A DNA stretch of 64,000 bases from Yoonia rosea. Its GTDB lineage: Bacteria > Pseudomonadota > Alphaproteobacteria > Rhodobacterales > Rhodobacteraceae. Location: assembly GCF_900156505.1 (NCBI RefSeq), contig NZ_FTPR01000001.1, positions 2,194,577 through 2,258,576 on the forward strand. Direction: 5' to 3'. Both the position numbers and the translations under genes were made by a program. Below are positions 56,140 through 64,000 of this stretch, one piece after another. Numbering within the stretch: position 1 is the stretch's first letter; every line of letters begins with the position of its first letter. Below the pieces are notes generated by a model. That model was given only the letters and a program-made list of their open reading frames with translations. It did not search any database and was not told the origin of the DNA.

Positions 56140-57006
56140 TTGGATATTCTGATCACAGGGATCCTGTTGGGCGGCACCTATGCGTTGATCGCGATGGGGC
56201 TGAACCTGCAATATGGCGTGGCGCGGATCATGAACCTTGCCAATGGCGAGATTCTGGTGGCTGGCGGCTATTTTGCATTCATTGCCTACACATCTACGCA
56301 GCTAAGCCCGCTTTTGACGATCTTTGTGGTCGCGCCAATCGCTTTTGGTTTGAATTGGCTGATTTACGTCCTGATGCTGCAACCTTTGGTCAATCGTGCC
56401 AAGAACCGTGGCCAGTTGGAACAAGACAGCATTCTTGCAACGTTTGGGCTGTCCTTCATCGGCGTCGGCCTGATGCTGAGCTTTTTTGGCGGTGACTACT
56501 TTTCCTACAGCTTTATGGCGGTTCCGGTGGAACTGCTGGGCAATACCTACGGTGCAAACCGTGTTCTATCTTTCGTTATGGCCGTTCTGATCTGCGGGGC
56601 GCTTTATCTTTGGCTGAACCAGTCGCGGGCAGGATTGTCGATCCGCGCGATTGCGACGGCCCCGGCCTCTGCCCGATTGGTCGGGATTGATGTAAAGACA
56701 CTGTCTGCCCTGGCCTTTGCGCTGGGCGGGGCGGTGACGGCCGTGGGTGGTGCGCTCATCTCGACCTATTTGACGCTTGATGCGTCCACAGGGGTCGTCT
56801 TCACGCTCAAGGCGCTGATCATCGTGATCATGGGGGGCGTTGGCGATGTGCGCGGCACAATTGTGGCCGCCTTGCTGTTGGGCGTTCTAGAAACCGTTGT
56901 CGCAAGCTTGCTTGATCCCGGTCTCACGCTGGCTGCGGCCTATGTGATGTTTCTGGCCATCCTGCTGTTCCGCCCACAAGGCCTTTTCGGAAAGAAACCG
57001 ACATGA
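56140..57006 (+). CDS. Liv-type ABC transporter permease (LivH-like)
   Basis: 288 residues, about eight membrane helices. TTG start at 56140 with AAAGGA upstream. ILLGGTYALIAMGLNLQYGV and ARIMNLANGEILVAGGYFAF are typical LivH N-terminal signatures, and KALIIVIMGGVGDVRG is the ATPase-contact loop. It overlaps the next permease gene by four bases. Confidence 0.92.
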   Translation: MDILITGILLGGTYALIAMGLNLQYGVARIMNLANGEILVAGGYFAFIAYTSTQLSPLLTIFVVAPIAFGLNWLIYVLMLQPLVNRAKNRGQLEQDSILATFGLSFIGVGLMLSFFGGDYFSYSFMAVPVELLGNTYGANRVLSFVMAVLICGALYLWLNQSRAGLSIRAIATAPASARLVGIDVKTLSALAFALGGAVTAVGGALISTYLTLDASTGVVFTLKALIIVIMGGVGDVRGTIVAALLLGVLETVVASLLDPGLTLAAAYVMFLAILLFRPQGLFGKKPT

Positions 57007-57938
57007 GCTTGACCGGAACAGATATGCGCAACCTGATCCTGACAGCACTTGCCTTTGGCGTCTGTGCCTTGCTGCCTTTCGGTGACAACGGATATTGGCT
57101 GGGGCTTGGCGTGACGATCGCGATGTTTACCACGCTTGCGACCTCCTGGGCGCTCTTTTCCGGGCCAACTCATTATATCAGTCTGGCAACGGCCGCATTC
57201 TTTGGCGTGGGCACATATGTTACGGGTCTCGGCATTGATACGCTGCCCTTCTGGTCACTGGTTGGTCTTGCCGGCCTGATTGGTGCAGTGCTCGCTGCGC
57301 TTGTTGGTCTTGCGACCTTGCGTTTGTCCGGCGTGTATTTCGTGATCTTTACGCTTGGATTGGCGGAACTCGTCCGTCAGGTCATCACATGGGTCCAGAA
57401 CAACACTGGCCAGAAAGGGCTTTATGTTCTGACCGATCTGGATGAGGCCGGCATCTATTGGTGGCTCTTGGGGCTTGCCGCGGCTGTCTTTTTGACGGGC
57501 TGGCTGATCGGGCGCTCGCGTCTTGGTTTTGCATTGCGCATTATTGGCGACGACGAAACCGTTGCCGCGCATTCCGGCATCAATACGGCGCGTGCAAAGA
57601 TCCTTTTGTTCATGGTGCCCGGTGCTGTGGCGGCCATGACCGGTGCGATCCTCGCGCCGCGCTATGTCTATATTGAACCGTCGCTTGCCTTTGCGCCCAT
57701 CTTGTCATTCCAAGTCGTAATCATGGCGCTGCTCGGGGGGGCGTCACGGCTCTGGGGGCCATTGGTCGGGGTGATCCCGTTCACATTCCTGCTGGAAACC
57801 GTTTCGTCCAACTTCCCCAACCAGACGACTTTGGTCATCGGTATCGCATTTCTTGTGATCGTCTACCTGCTGCCCAACGGTTTTGTTGGTCTACTTGATA
57901 AAGTCCTGCACCGTATCGAAGCGAGTGAGGTTCAGTAG
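57003..57938 (+). CDS. Liv-type ABC transporter permease (LivM-like)
   Basis: 311 residues, about eight to ten membrane helices. LFSGPTHYISLATAAFFGVG and the late VIMALLGGASRLWGPLVGVI (the EAA-like ATPase contact) identify LivM. It lies between LivH-like and LivG-like genes, one base before the latter. Confidence 0.92.
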   Translation: MSLTGTDMRNLILTALAFGVCALLPFGDNGYWLGLGVTIAMFTTLATSWALFSGPTHYISLATAAFFGVGTYVTGLGIDTLPFWSLVGLAGLIGAVLAALVGLATLRLSGVYFVIFTLGLAELVRQVITWVQNNTGQKGLYVLTDLDEAGIYWWLLGLAAAVFLTGWLIGRSRLGFALRIIGDDETVAAHSGINTARAKILLFMVPGAVAAMTGAILAPRYVYIEPSLAFAPILSFQVVIMALLGGASRLWGPLVGVIPFTFLLETVSSNFPNQTTLVIGIAFLVIVYLLPNGFVGLLDKVLHRIEASEVQ

Positions 57939-57939
57939 C

Positions 57940-58671
57940 ATGACAAACCATGTCTTATCCCTGCGGGGTGTCACCAAACGGTTTGGCGGTCTTGTCGCTG
58001 TCAACGGGATGGATTTTGACGTGGCCGAGCACGAAGTCGTCGGCCTGCTTGGGCCGAACGGTTCGGGCAAGTCGACGACGCTGAACCTCGTGTCAGGTGC
58101 GCTGCCACTGACGTCGGGCAATATCACGTTGTGGGGAAGCCGGATTTCCGGCCTGCCAGCACAAACAATCAACCGCAAAGGCGTCAGCAGAACATTCCAA
58201 CTCGTACGTTTGTTGCCGTCGATGAATGTCCGCGACAATGTCGTTGTCGGTGCTGTCTTTGGCCACCGCCGCCGGTGGGGCCATGACGCGAGCGAGCATG
58301 CCGACCATTTGCTGGAAAGGGTTGGCCTTGGCGGCAAGGGCGATCTGTCGTTGGGCCAATTGACCTATATTGATACGAAACGGGTCGAGTTGGCGCGCAC
58401 TTTGGCAAGTGATCCCAAAGTGCTCTTGCTGGACGAGTGGCTTGCCGGATTGAACCCGACAGAACTGCAGATCGGGATCACCCTGATCAAATCGCTCAGG
58501 GATGAAGGCCGCACGATCATTCTGGTGGAACATGTGATGGATGCGATCAGGTCATTGTGTGACCGCTGTGTCGTCATGGCTGCCGGCACGAAGATTGCAG
58601 AGGGCACCCCGACACAGGTTCTCTCCGACAAAGAGGTTATCCGCGCCTATTTGGGAGATGACGATGCTTGA
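57940..58671 (+). CDS. Liv-type ABC transporter ATPase (LivG-like)
   Basis: 243 residues. Walker A LLGPNGSGKSTTLN, Walker B KVLLLDEWLAGLNPTE and switch His ILVEHVMDAIRSL. The usual LSGGQ signature reads LSLGQLTYIDTKRVELAR: a Leu replaces the first Gly of the signature, a change worth noting as LivG normally has YGxQRRLEIAR. LLEWLAGLNP keeps the LivG style. Start ATG 57940 follows the permease stop by one base. Confidence 0.9.
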   Translation: MTNHVLSLRGVTKRFGGLVAVNGMDFDVAEHEVVGLLGPNGSGKSTTLNLVSGALPLTSGNITLWGSRISGLPAQTINRKGVSRTFQLVRLLPSMNVRDNVVVGAVFGHRRRWGHDASEHADHLLERVGLGGKGDLSLGQLTYIDTKRVELARTLASDPKVLLLDEWLAGLNPTELQIGITLIKSLRDEGRTIILVEHVMDAIRSLCDRCVVMAAGTKIAEGTPTQVLSDKEVIRAYLGDDDA

Positions 58672-59812
58672 GCTGACCAACGTCACAGTCCGCTATGGAC
58701 AGCACCGTGCCTTGGAAAATGCATCGGTGAATGTCGCCAAAGGCGAAATCGTGGTCATCCTTGGCGCGAATGGTGCGGGGAAATCGACGCTGCTCAAGGC
58801 CGCCAGTGGAATTTGCGAAGGCGTCGTCACGGGCGATATCCGCCTCGACGGCACCAATCTTGCAGGCCTTGCGCCACATAAGATTGTTGATGCGGGTCTG
58901 GCACTGGTGCCCGAAGGGCGCGGCGTCTTTCCGGATCTGACGGTGCGCGAAAATCTGATTCTTGGGGCCTATTCGGGGCGGGCACGCGATGACGAAAAAA
59001 TAACGCTTGAGCGGGTTTATGACCTGTTCCCTAAACTGCGCGAGCGCGGCAGCCAGATTGTCGGCACCATGTCCGGTGGTGAACAGCAAATGGTAGCTAT
59101 TGGTCGTGCGATGATGTCGAACCCGACGATTCTTACGCTTGACGAACCCTCTTTGGGTCTGTCGCCCCTGCTGTCGAAAGAACTGTTTCAAAACCTCGCG
59201 CGGGTCCGGGACCTTGGTATCGGGGTGCTCATGGTCGAACAGAACGCCAAGCAATCCTTGGCGATTGCGGACCGCGGTTACCTGATTGAAAACGCGCATG
59301 TCGTGCATGAAGACAGCGCCAAGAACCTGATGCGCGACCCCGCTGTTCAGGCAGCCTACCTTGGTGCCGGAAGTGCCGAGACACCAGAAACGCAAAATCC
59401 AGCGCCGGATATGCCGGAACCCATGTCCGAGACTTTTGCGATCAGACCGCGCAGTCAAAAAACGCAATCCGCGGACGCGATATTGGGGCGGTCGGTGGCC
59501 GATCTTGTCGCGGCGGCCAGCACGCAAAGTGTGAATGTCGCTGCACAAAAACGGCCCGCCGACAGCCGTGGTGCATCAAATATCGACATCCCCGCCGATC
59601 GCCTTGCTGCGGCACTTGCAGCAATCGAACGTGGCGCAGCCAACGCCCGCAGTCGGCCAAAGTCATACCACCCATCCAACCGTTATGTGGCGGCACCCGC
59701 CCAGCCGGAGACGTCAGAGGCCAAGCCACCCCCTGTGATTGAAGTATACCGTGCGCCCCGCGTTGAAGTTTATCGCCGCCAGGCTGATGGCGCCGGTTTT
59801 GAAAGGAAATAA
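58664..59812 (+). CDS. Liv-type ABC transporter ATPase (LivF-like) with long C-terminal extension
   Basis: 382 residues, compared with about 235 for LivF. The ATPase part (1-235) has VILGANGAGKSTLLKAAS, GTMSGGEQQMVAIGRAM and ILTLDEPSLGLSP, all normal. Residues 236-382 are an added Ala/Pro-rich, mostly disordered tail with an IDIPADRLAAALAAIERGAA helix and a terminal VIEVYRAPRVEVYRRQ with a doubled EVYR. No stop, frameshift or new start separates them. GGGAG precedes ATG 58664, which overlaps the LivG stop by eight bases. The tail could bind the aldehyde dehydrogenase or a regulator. Confidence 0.9.
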   Translation: MLELTNVTVRYGQHRALENASVNVAKGEIVVILGANGAGKSTLLKAASGICEGVVTGDIRLDGTNLAGLAPHKIVDAGLALVPEGRGVFPDLTVRENLILGAYSGRARDDEKITLERVYDLFPKLRERGSQIVGTMSGGEQQMVAIGRAMMSNPTILTLDEPSLGLSPLLSKELFQNLARVRDLGIGVLMVEQNAKQSLAIADRGYLIENAHVVHEDSAKNLMRDPAVQAAYLGAGSAETPETQNPAPDMPEPMSETFAIRPRSQKTQSADAILGRSVADLVAAASTQSVNVAAQKRPADSRGASNIDIPADRLAAALAAIERGAANARSRPKSYHPSNRYVAAPAQPETSEAKPPPVIEVYRAPRVEVYRRQADGAGFERK

Positions 59813-59813
59813 G

Positions 59814-61280
59814 ATGCTCGACTCTCACACCCGGATCAAAGGCATGTTAATCGGCGGAAACTGGGTTTCGGCCAGCCACATGTTTGATGATATCAACCCA
59901 TCAACCGGAGCGGTCTGGGCACAGATCCCCGAAGGCGGGCGCACTGAAGCCCGCGATGCAATCAGCGCCGCGCAGGCCGCGTTTCCCGCGTGGGCTGCTT
60001 TGCATTTTCAGGATCGCGCGCGGATCCTGCTGAAAGCTGCGGATGTCTGGGAAGCCCGCAAGATGGATTATGTCGCCGCAGCACAAGCCGAGGGTGGCGG
60101 ATGGTTTGGCAAGGGAATGTTCGAGGCAGGCTACGTGCCAGAGGTTTTTCGTGCGGCCGCTGCGATGTGTTACAATGCGGTTGGTGAAATGCTGCCGTCC
60201 CAGCACGGCAAAGTGTCGATGGTCGAACGCGTCCCGATGGGCGTGGTCAGTGTCATCAGCCCATGGAATATGCCTGGCATCCTGACGTCGCGCGGATTTG
60301 CCTTTCCTCTGGCAGCGGGAAATACGATTGTCCTGAAACCTTCAGAAGACACCCCCTACGCGGGGGGGTTATTCTTTGCCGAAGTGATGGAAGAGGCAGG
60401 GATCCCCAAGGGCGTCTTTAACGTTGTGACCTGTTCACGCGACCGCGTTGGCGAAATGGGCGACGAATTGGTCGAAAACCCCTTAGTCAAAGGCGTCTCT
60501 TTTACGGGTTCTACGCCTGTCGGGCGTCAGATCGCGGCCAAAGCGGGTGCACACCTCAAAAAGGCATGTGTCGAGCTTGGCGGCAAGGACAGTCTGATTG
60601 TGCTGGAAGACGCCGACATGGAGCGGGCGACATCGGCGGCGAGCTTTGGCAGCTTCATGCATCAGGGCCAGATCTGTATGTCTGTCGAGAAGGTACTGGT
60701 GCACGAAAGCATTTATGTCGACTTCCTGCGCCAATTCGTGGCCCGCGCGGCGAAGCTCAAAACAGGCGATACCGCTGACAAGTCCAACGTCATTGGCCCG
60801 CTGATCAACGACAGGCAGGTCGAGCGCGTGAAGTTCCAGATCGAAGACGCCCTTGCAAAAGGCGCCAAGGTGGTGTTGGGCGGCAGAGTCTGGGACCGTT
60901 TCGTGGAACCCACGATCCTGACCAATGTGACACCCGATATGGCCGTCTGGCAGGATGAAACCTTTGGTCCTGTGGCCGTTGTCGTCCCCTTCCGTACCGA
61001 TGCTGAGGCCATCGCGCTGAATAATGATACCGAATACGGGCTGAGTTCCGGGATTATCACTGCCGATGAAAACCGTGCGCTGGAAATGTCGCGCAAGCTG
61101 GAAACCGGCATGTGCCACGTGAATTGTTCGTCAGTGAATGATGAGCCACACGTGCCGTTTGGTGGCAGCAAAGCCTCTGGCGTCGGCAAACACGGCGGGA
61201 AATGGTCGATGGAGACCTTTACCGAAACGCGCTGGATCACGCTCGAACGTGGCGGGCGCCCCTTCCCGCCGGTATTTTGA
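59814..61280 (+). CDS. NAD(P)-dependent aldehyde dehydrogenase, second copy in operon
   Basis: 488 residues. Catalytic Cys in HQGQICMSV, Glu in CVELGGKDSL, Asn in SPWNMPGILT, Phe loop SFTGSTPVGRQIA. It is of the benzaldehyde/vanillin dehydrogenase-like class (SVISPWNMPG, KPSEDTPYAGGLFF). It starts one codon-gap after the LivF stop with AAAGGAA upstream. Two aldehyde dehydrogenases in one operon suggest different substrates or a bifunctional pathway. Confidence 0.92.
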   Translation: MLDSHTRIKGMLIGGNWVSASHMFDDINPSTGAVWAQIPEGGRTEARDAISAAQAAFPAWAALHFQDRARILLKAADVWEARKMDYVAAAQAEGGGWFGKGMFEAGYVPEVFRAAAAMCYNAVGEMLPSQHGKVSMVERVPMGVVSVISPWNMPGILTSRGFAFPLAAGNTIVLKPSEDTPYAGGLFFAEVMEEAGIPKGVFNVVTCSRDRVGEMGDELVENPLVKGVSFTGSTPVGRQIAAKAGAHLKKACVELGGKDSLIVLEDADMERATSAASFGSFMHQGQICMSVEKVLVHESIYVDFLRQFVARAAKLKTGDTADKSNVIGPLINDRQVERVKFQIEDALAKGAKVVLGGRVWDRFVEPTILTNVTPDMAVWQDETFGPVAVVVPFRTDAEAIALNNDTEYGLSSGIITADENRALEMSRKLETGMCHVNCSSVNDEPHVPFGGSKASGVGKHGGKWSMETFTETRWITLERGGRPFPPVF

Positions 61281-61281
61281 T

Positions 61282-62088
61282 ATGAGCTGGGAACGCGCGC
61301 CCTTGTTGAAGGGCAAAACGATTATTGTAACAGGTTCTGCGTCCGGCATCGGTTTGGAGACAGCCCGTGTCTGTACCGCCATGGGTGCGAAGGTGCTCGG
61401 CGTCGATGTGACCAAACGCTTCGACCATGTGGAGGAATTCTACCGCGCGGATTTGTCTGACGGGGCAACATTGGACGCCTTGATCGACGTGTTGCCAAAT
61501 GGCATCGACGGCATTGCCAATATTGCAGGTTTGCCGCCCACGGCCCCTGCAGAGAAAGTGCTTGCTGTGAACCTTTTCGGGCTGAAGCACCTGACGCTTG
61601 GCCTGATCCCGAAACTGAACAACGGCGCCAGCATCGTCAATTTGGCTTCACTTGCAGGTTTTGGCTGGCCTGATGCGATCCCGAAAATCCGCGCGAGCGA
61701 GAATGTGCATGTGGACGACACGGCACGTTTTGCAGCCGAGCATCAAATCACGAATGAAGGCGGGCGGAGCTATTTCTTTTCAAAAGAAGCCTTGATTGCA
61801 TGGACCATGCAAAACCGCTGGACGTGGCGCGATCGCGGCATTCGCATGAACACCGTAAGCCCGGGCCCTGTCGATACGCCCATTCTGGGTGATTTTCTGG
61901 AAACGCTCGGTGCGCGCGCCGAAGAGGATGCCCGTGTCATGGACCGCCCGGGCACACCACAAGACCTTGCACCGATTATCGCGTTCTTGTTGTCGGATAT
62001 GACAGCATGGATCCGCGGCACCAATATTCCCGCTGACGGCGGCATGTCATCAAACATCCTGTGCGAGATGCACGGGCTGTCATCATAA
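61282..62088 (+). CDS. SDR-family dehydrogenase, coniferyl-alcohol dehydrogenase-like
   Basis: 268 residues. VTGSASGIGLETARVC (NAD loop), GIANIAGLPPTAPAEKVLAV and YFFSKEAL (Tyr-x-x-x-Lys). The IANIAGLPPT segment and the long loop before the Tyr (about 140-165) resemble 3-alpha-hydroxysteroid and coniferyl-alcohol dehydrogenases. It would make the aldehyde that the operon's aldehyde dehydrogenases oxidise. Start ATG 61282 is one base after the previous stop. Confidence 0.87.
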   Translation: MSWERAPLLKGKTIIVTGSASGIGLETARVCTAMGAKVLGVDVTKRFDHVEEFYRADLSDGATLDALIDVLPNGIDGIANIAGLPPTAPAEKVLAVNLFGLKHLTLGLIPKLNNGASIVNLASLAGFGWPDAIPKIRASENVHVDDTARFAAEHQITNEGGRSYFFSKEALIAWTMQNRWTWRDRGIRMNTVSPGPVDTPILGDFLETLGARAEEDARVMDRPGTPQDLAPIIAFLLSDMTAWIRGTNIPADGGMSSNILCEMHGLSS

Positions 62089-62101
62089 AGGAGGCCAACT
62101 C

Positions 62102-63664
62102 ATGTCTGCTCTGGCTTGGATCATTATCGTTCTCATCATTGCCGCGATCATCATCGCTTTGGCTGCATCCTTCTATCAACGCGCCACAAATGAAGTGGCG
62201 CTTGTCAGGACTGGTCTTGGTGGCCGGCGGGTTGTGATAGACGGCGGAACGCTCGCGATCCCCTTCTTTCACGAGATCAATCGGGTCAATATGCAAACCT
62301 TGCGCATGGATGTCGCGCGCGCGGGCGAGTCGTCCTTGATTACCAAGGACAGGCTCCGCGTCGATGTCGGTGCCGAGTTTTACGCCAGCGTGACGCCGAA
62401 TGATGATGCCGTCACCCGCGCGGCACAGACACTCGGCAAGCGGGTCTTTCAACCCGATCAGCTCAAAAGCCTGATCGACGGGATGATGATTGATGCCCTC
62501 CGCTCTGTCGCTGCGCAAATGACGATGGACGAGCTCCATGAGAACCGCGCGGTCTTTGTGAAGCAGGTGCGTGAGGCTTTGACAGACACCTTGGCGAATT
62601 ACGGTTTGCAGCTTGATTCCGTATCGCTGACGGCGCTCGACCAAACACCTTTTGCAGCATTGGACGAGAATAACGCCTTCAACGCGGTCGGGATGCGCAA
62701 GCTGGCGGAAGTCATCGCGCAATCCAAGAAAGAACGTGCCGAGATTGAAGGGGACAGTCAGGTCAGCGTTGCCCGTGCCGCGATGGAATCTGAGCGCCGC
62801 AAACTCGAAATCAACCTCGAACAGCGTCGCGCGGAAATTGCCCAGACACAAGAGATCGAAACACTGATGGCTGCGCAGCTTTCGGAAATCGCGGCACGCA
62901 AGGCCGATAGCGAACGTGCAGTTGCGCAATCCCGCATCCAGATGGAAAAGGATATTGCGTCAGCTGACATCGCGAAAGAGCAGGCACTGCGGACAGCCGA
63001 AATTGCGCAAGCGCTGGCGCTTGAAGCGGCTGAGCAAGACCGCGCAATCTCCCTTGCCGCAAAATCACAAGAAGAGAGCCGCGCGCATGCGAGCGCTGAC
63101 ACCGCTCGCATTGAGGCCGTGAAAGCGGCAGAAGCCGTCCAGACCGCGCGCCAGATGGCCGAGGCCGAGCGGCGCAAGGCCTTGGCATTGATCGCAGCGC
63201 AGGAGCAGGCAGAAGCTGCCGCCGCCCGCGCCAAGATTGCCGCTGCCAGCGATAAAGCAACTGCCGCAGACAAAACCGCGGCCAAGCGCGAAGAGGCAGA
63301 AGCACTCAAGGCGATGAAACTTGCCGAAACAGAGGCCAACCTGGCGCAGATCAACGCTGAAAACGCGCGCTCCGAAGCGCAGGTGGCTATGGAGCTCGAG
63401 CTGGCGCGCCTTCAGGCGCTGCCCAAGATCCTTTCTGAAATGGTGAAACCGGCAGAAAAGATAACCGGGATATCGATCAACCAGATGAGCGGTCTCGGAC
63501 GGACAGGTAGCGAAGGTTCAACCTCGCCAATCAATCAAACAGTGGATGCGATCATGGACATGGCTGTTTCGCTCCCTGCGCTTAAAAAGCTGGGTGAGAA
63601 TATCGGTATTGAAGTCGATACGAACCTGTTGAAAACACCCCCAAAGCCAAAAGATGAAGTGTAG
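62102..63664 (+). CDS. Flotillin-like SPFH/Band 7 protein
   Basis: 520 residues. AAAGGAGG before ATG 62102 is an excellent ribosome site. One N-terminal membrane helix (AWIIIVLIIAAIIIALAASF) is followed by the SPFH domain (to about 190) and a long Ala/Glu/Arg coiled coil (about 200-440). Organised as YqiK/flotillin: oligomeric membrane scaffold. It is the last gene of the AraC-controlled run, 13 bases after the SDR, and could organise the importer or the envelope under solvent-like stress. Confidence 0.92.
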   Translation: MSALAWIIIVLIIAAIIIALAASFYQRATNEVALVRTGLGGRRVVIDGGTLAIPFFHEINRVNMQTLRMDVARAGESSLITKDRLRVDVGAEFYASVTPNDDAVTRAAQTLGKRVFQPDQLKSLIDGMMIDALRSVAAQMTMDELHENRAVFVKQVREALTDTLANYGLQLDSVSLTALDQTPFAALDENNAFNAVGMRKLAEVIAQSKKERAEIEGDSQVSVARAAMESERRKLEINLEQRRAEIAQTQEIETLMAAQLSEIAARKADSERAVAQSRIQMEKDIASADIAKEQALRTAEIAQALALEAAEQDRAISLAAKSQEESRAHASADTARIEAVKAAEAVQTARQMAEAERRKALALIAAQEQAEAAAARAKIAAASDKATAADKTAAKREEAEALKAMKLAETEANLAQINAENARSEAQVAMELELARLQALPKILSEMVKPAEKITGISINQMSGLGRTGSEGSTSPINQTVDAIMDMAVSLPALKKLGENIGIEVDTNLLKTPPKPKDEV

Positions 63665-63908
63665 CGATAGCGCGTTGCGGTGGACGGCAGCTGTGAGCAT
63701 CGCGTGGAGGCTTTTGCAGAGGGTTGCACGTCAAGATTGCTGACGTCTTGATGCCGTTTGTATTGTTGGACCACGTTTGGGGATTGTGCCGTGTTGCTAC
63801 GCTGCCGATTTTGTCGTTATTGCTTCCGGAGTGCTCCCAGTGCATCTTTCGGCACGCCACCGGCCACCTGATAGTGGCTGTTATCGTGTTGTTCTGGGTG
63901 GGGTTTGT

Positions 63909-63985
<77 letters not shown>

Positions 63986-64000
63986 CTACCGTGTTGCAGT

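Overview
The window reads as chromosomal DNA of a marine alphaproteobacterium of the Rhodobacterales (Roseobacter group). This rests on protein style and gene neighbourhoods: a pgsA-moaD-moaE block facing back towards uvrC, a polyprenyl synthase / DUF2007 / tRNA1(Val) methyltransferase block, paired poly-hydroxybutyrate genes, TRAP and Liv-type transporters, and an MttB-like methyltransferase. The genus cannot be settled from the sequence alone. No transposase, integrase, CRISPR array or rRNA gene was seen. The only RNA gene found is an initiator tRNA-fMet at the right edge.

Layout. 1-20 kb is mostly housekeeping: a fasciclin lipoprotein, a divergent PlsC-like protein, a TIM-barrel protein coupled to a fatty-acid desaturase, fadH, a LysR regulator, a GGDEF protein, an OmpA-AhpD-GNAT-CinA run on the minus strand, sfsA and map, an unaccompanied TRAP binding protein, a polyprenyl diphosphate synthase, DUF2007, a TrmN6-like methylase, DUF465, phaB and phaA, and an EAL-domain protein lacking key residues. 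20-30 kb holds tag, moaE, moaD and pgsA, then a plus-strand molybdenum hydroxylase operon (FAD, 2Fe-2S and Mo subunits, a MoaD/ThiS-like protein, an ABM-like protein). After it come a second, diverged copy of the uvrC 3' end, an exported glycosidase-like protein, and intact uvrC. 30-34.5 kb carries an SDR, a 55-residue membrane/CxxC protein, an S49 peptidase, an ABC-2 exporter pair and gap.

The most unusual part is 34970-45059. It is a colinear run of a Ser/Thr kinase with a membrane segment and PDZ-like tail, an FHA protein, a PP2C phosphatase, a degenerate P-loop GTPase, a dynamin-like GTPase, an Era-like GTPase, a small roadblock-like protein and a protein of unknown family, followed by a 1-nt-overlapping fluoroacetate-dehalogenase-like hydrolase. 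No type VI secretion structural gene is nearby. It looks like a stand-alone phospho-regulated GTPase system acting on membranes; its biological job is not known from the sequence.

46-64 kb is catabolic and transport DNA. An MttB-type methyltransferase and a beta-hydroxyacid dehydrogenase lie beside a divergent LysR gene. A SulP anion transporter is followed by a double-Usp protein. An AraC-type regulator, whose promoter region has three exact 9-bp repeats spaced 22 and 21 bp apart, diverges from an operon of aldehyde dehydrogenase, a complete Liv-type ABC importer (with an unusually extended LivF), a second aldehyde dehydrogenase, an SDR and a flotillin. The latter set most likely imports and oxidises an alcohol or aldehyde substrate, possibly aromatic; that substrate assignment is inference.
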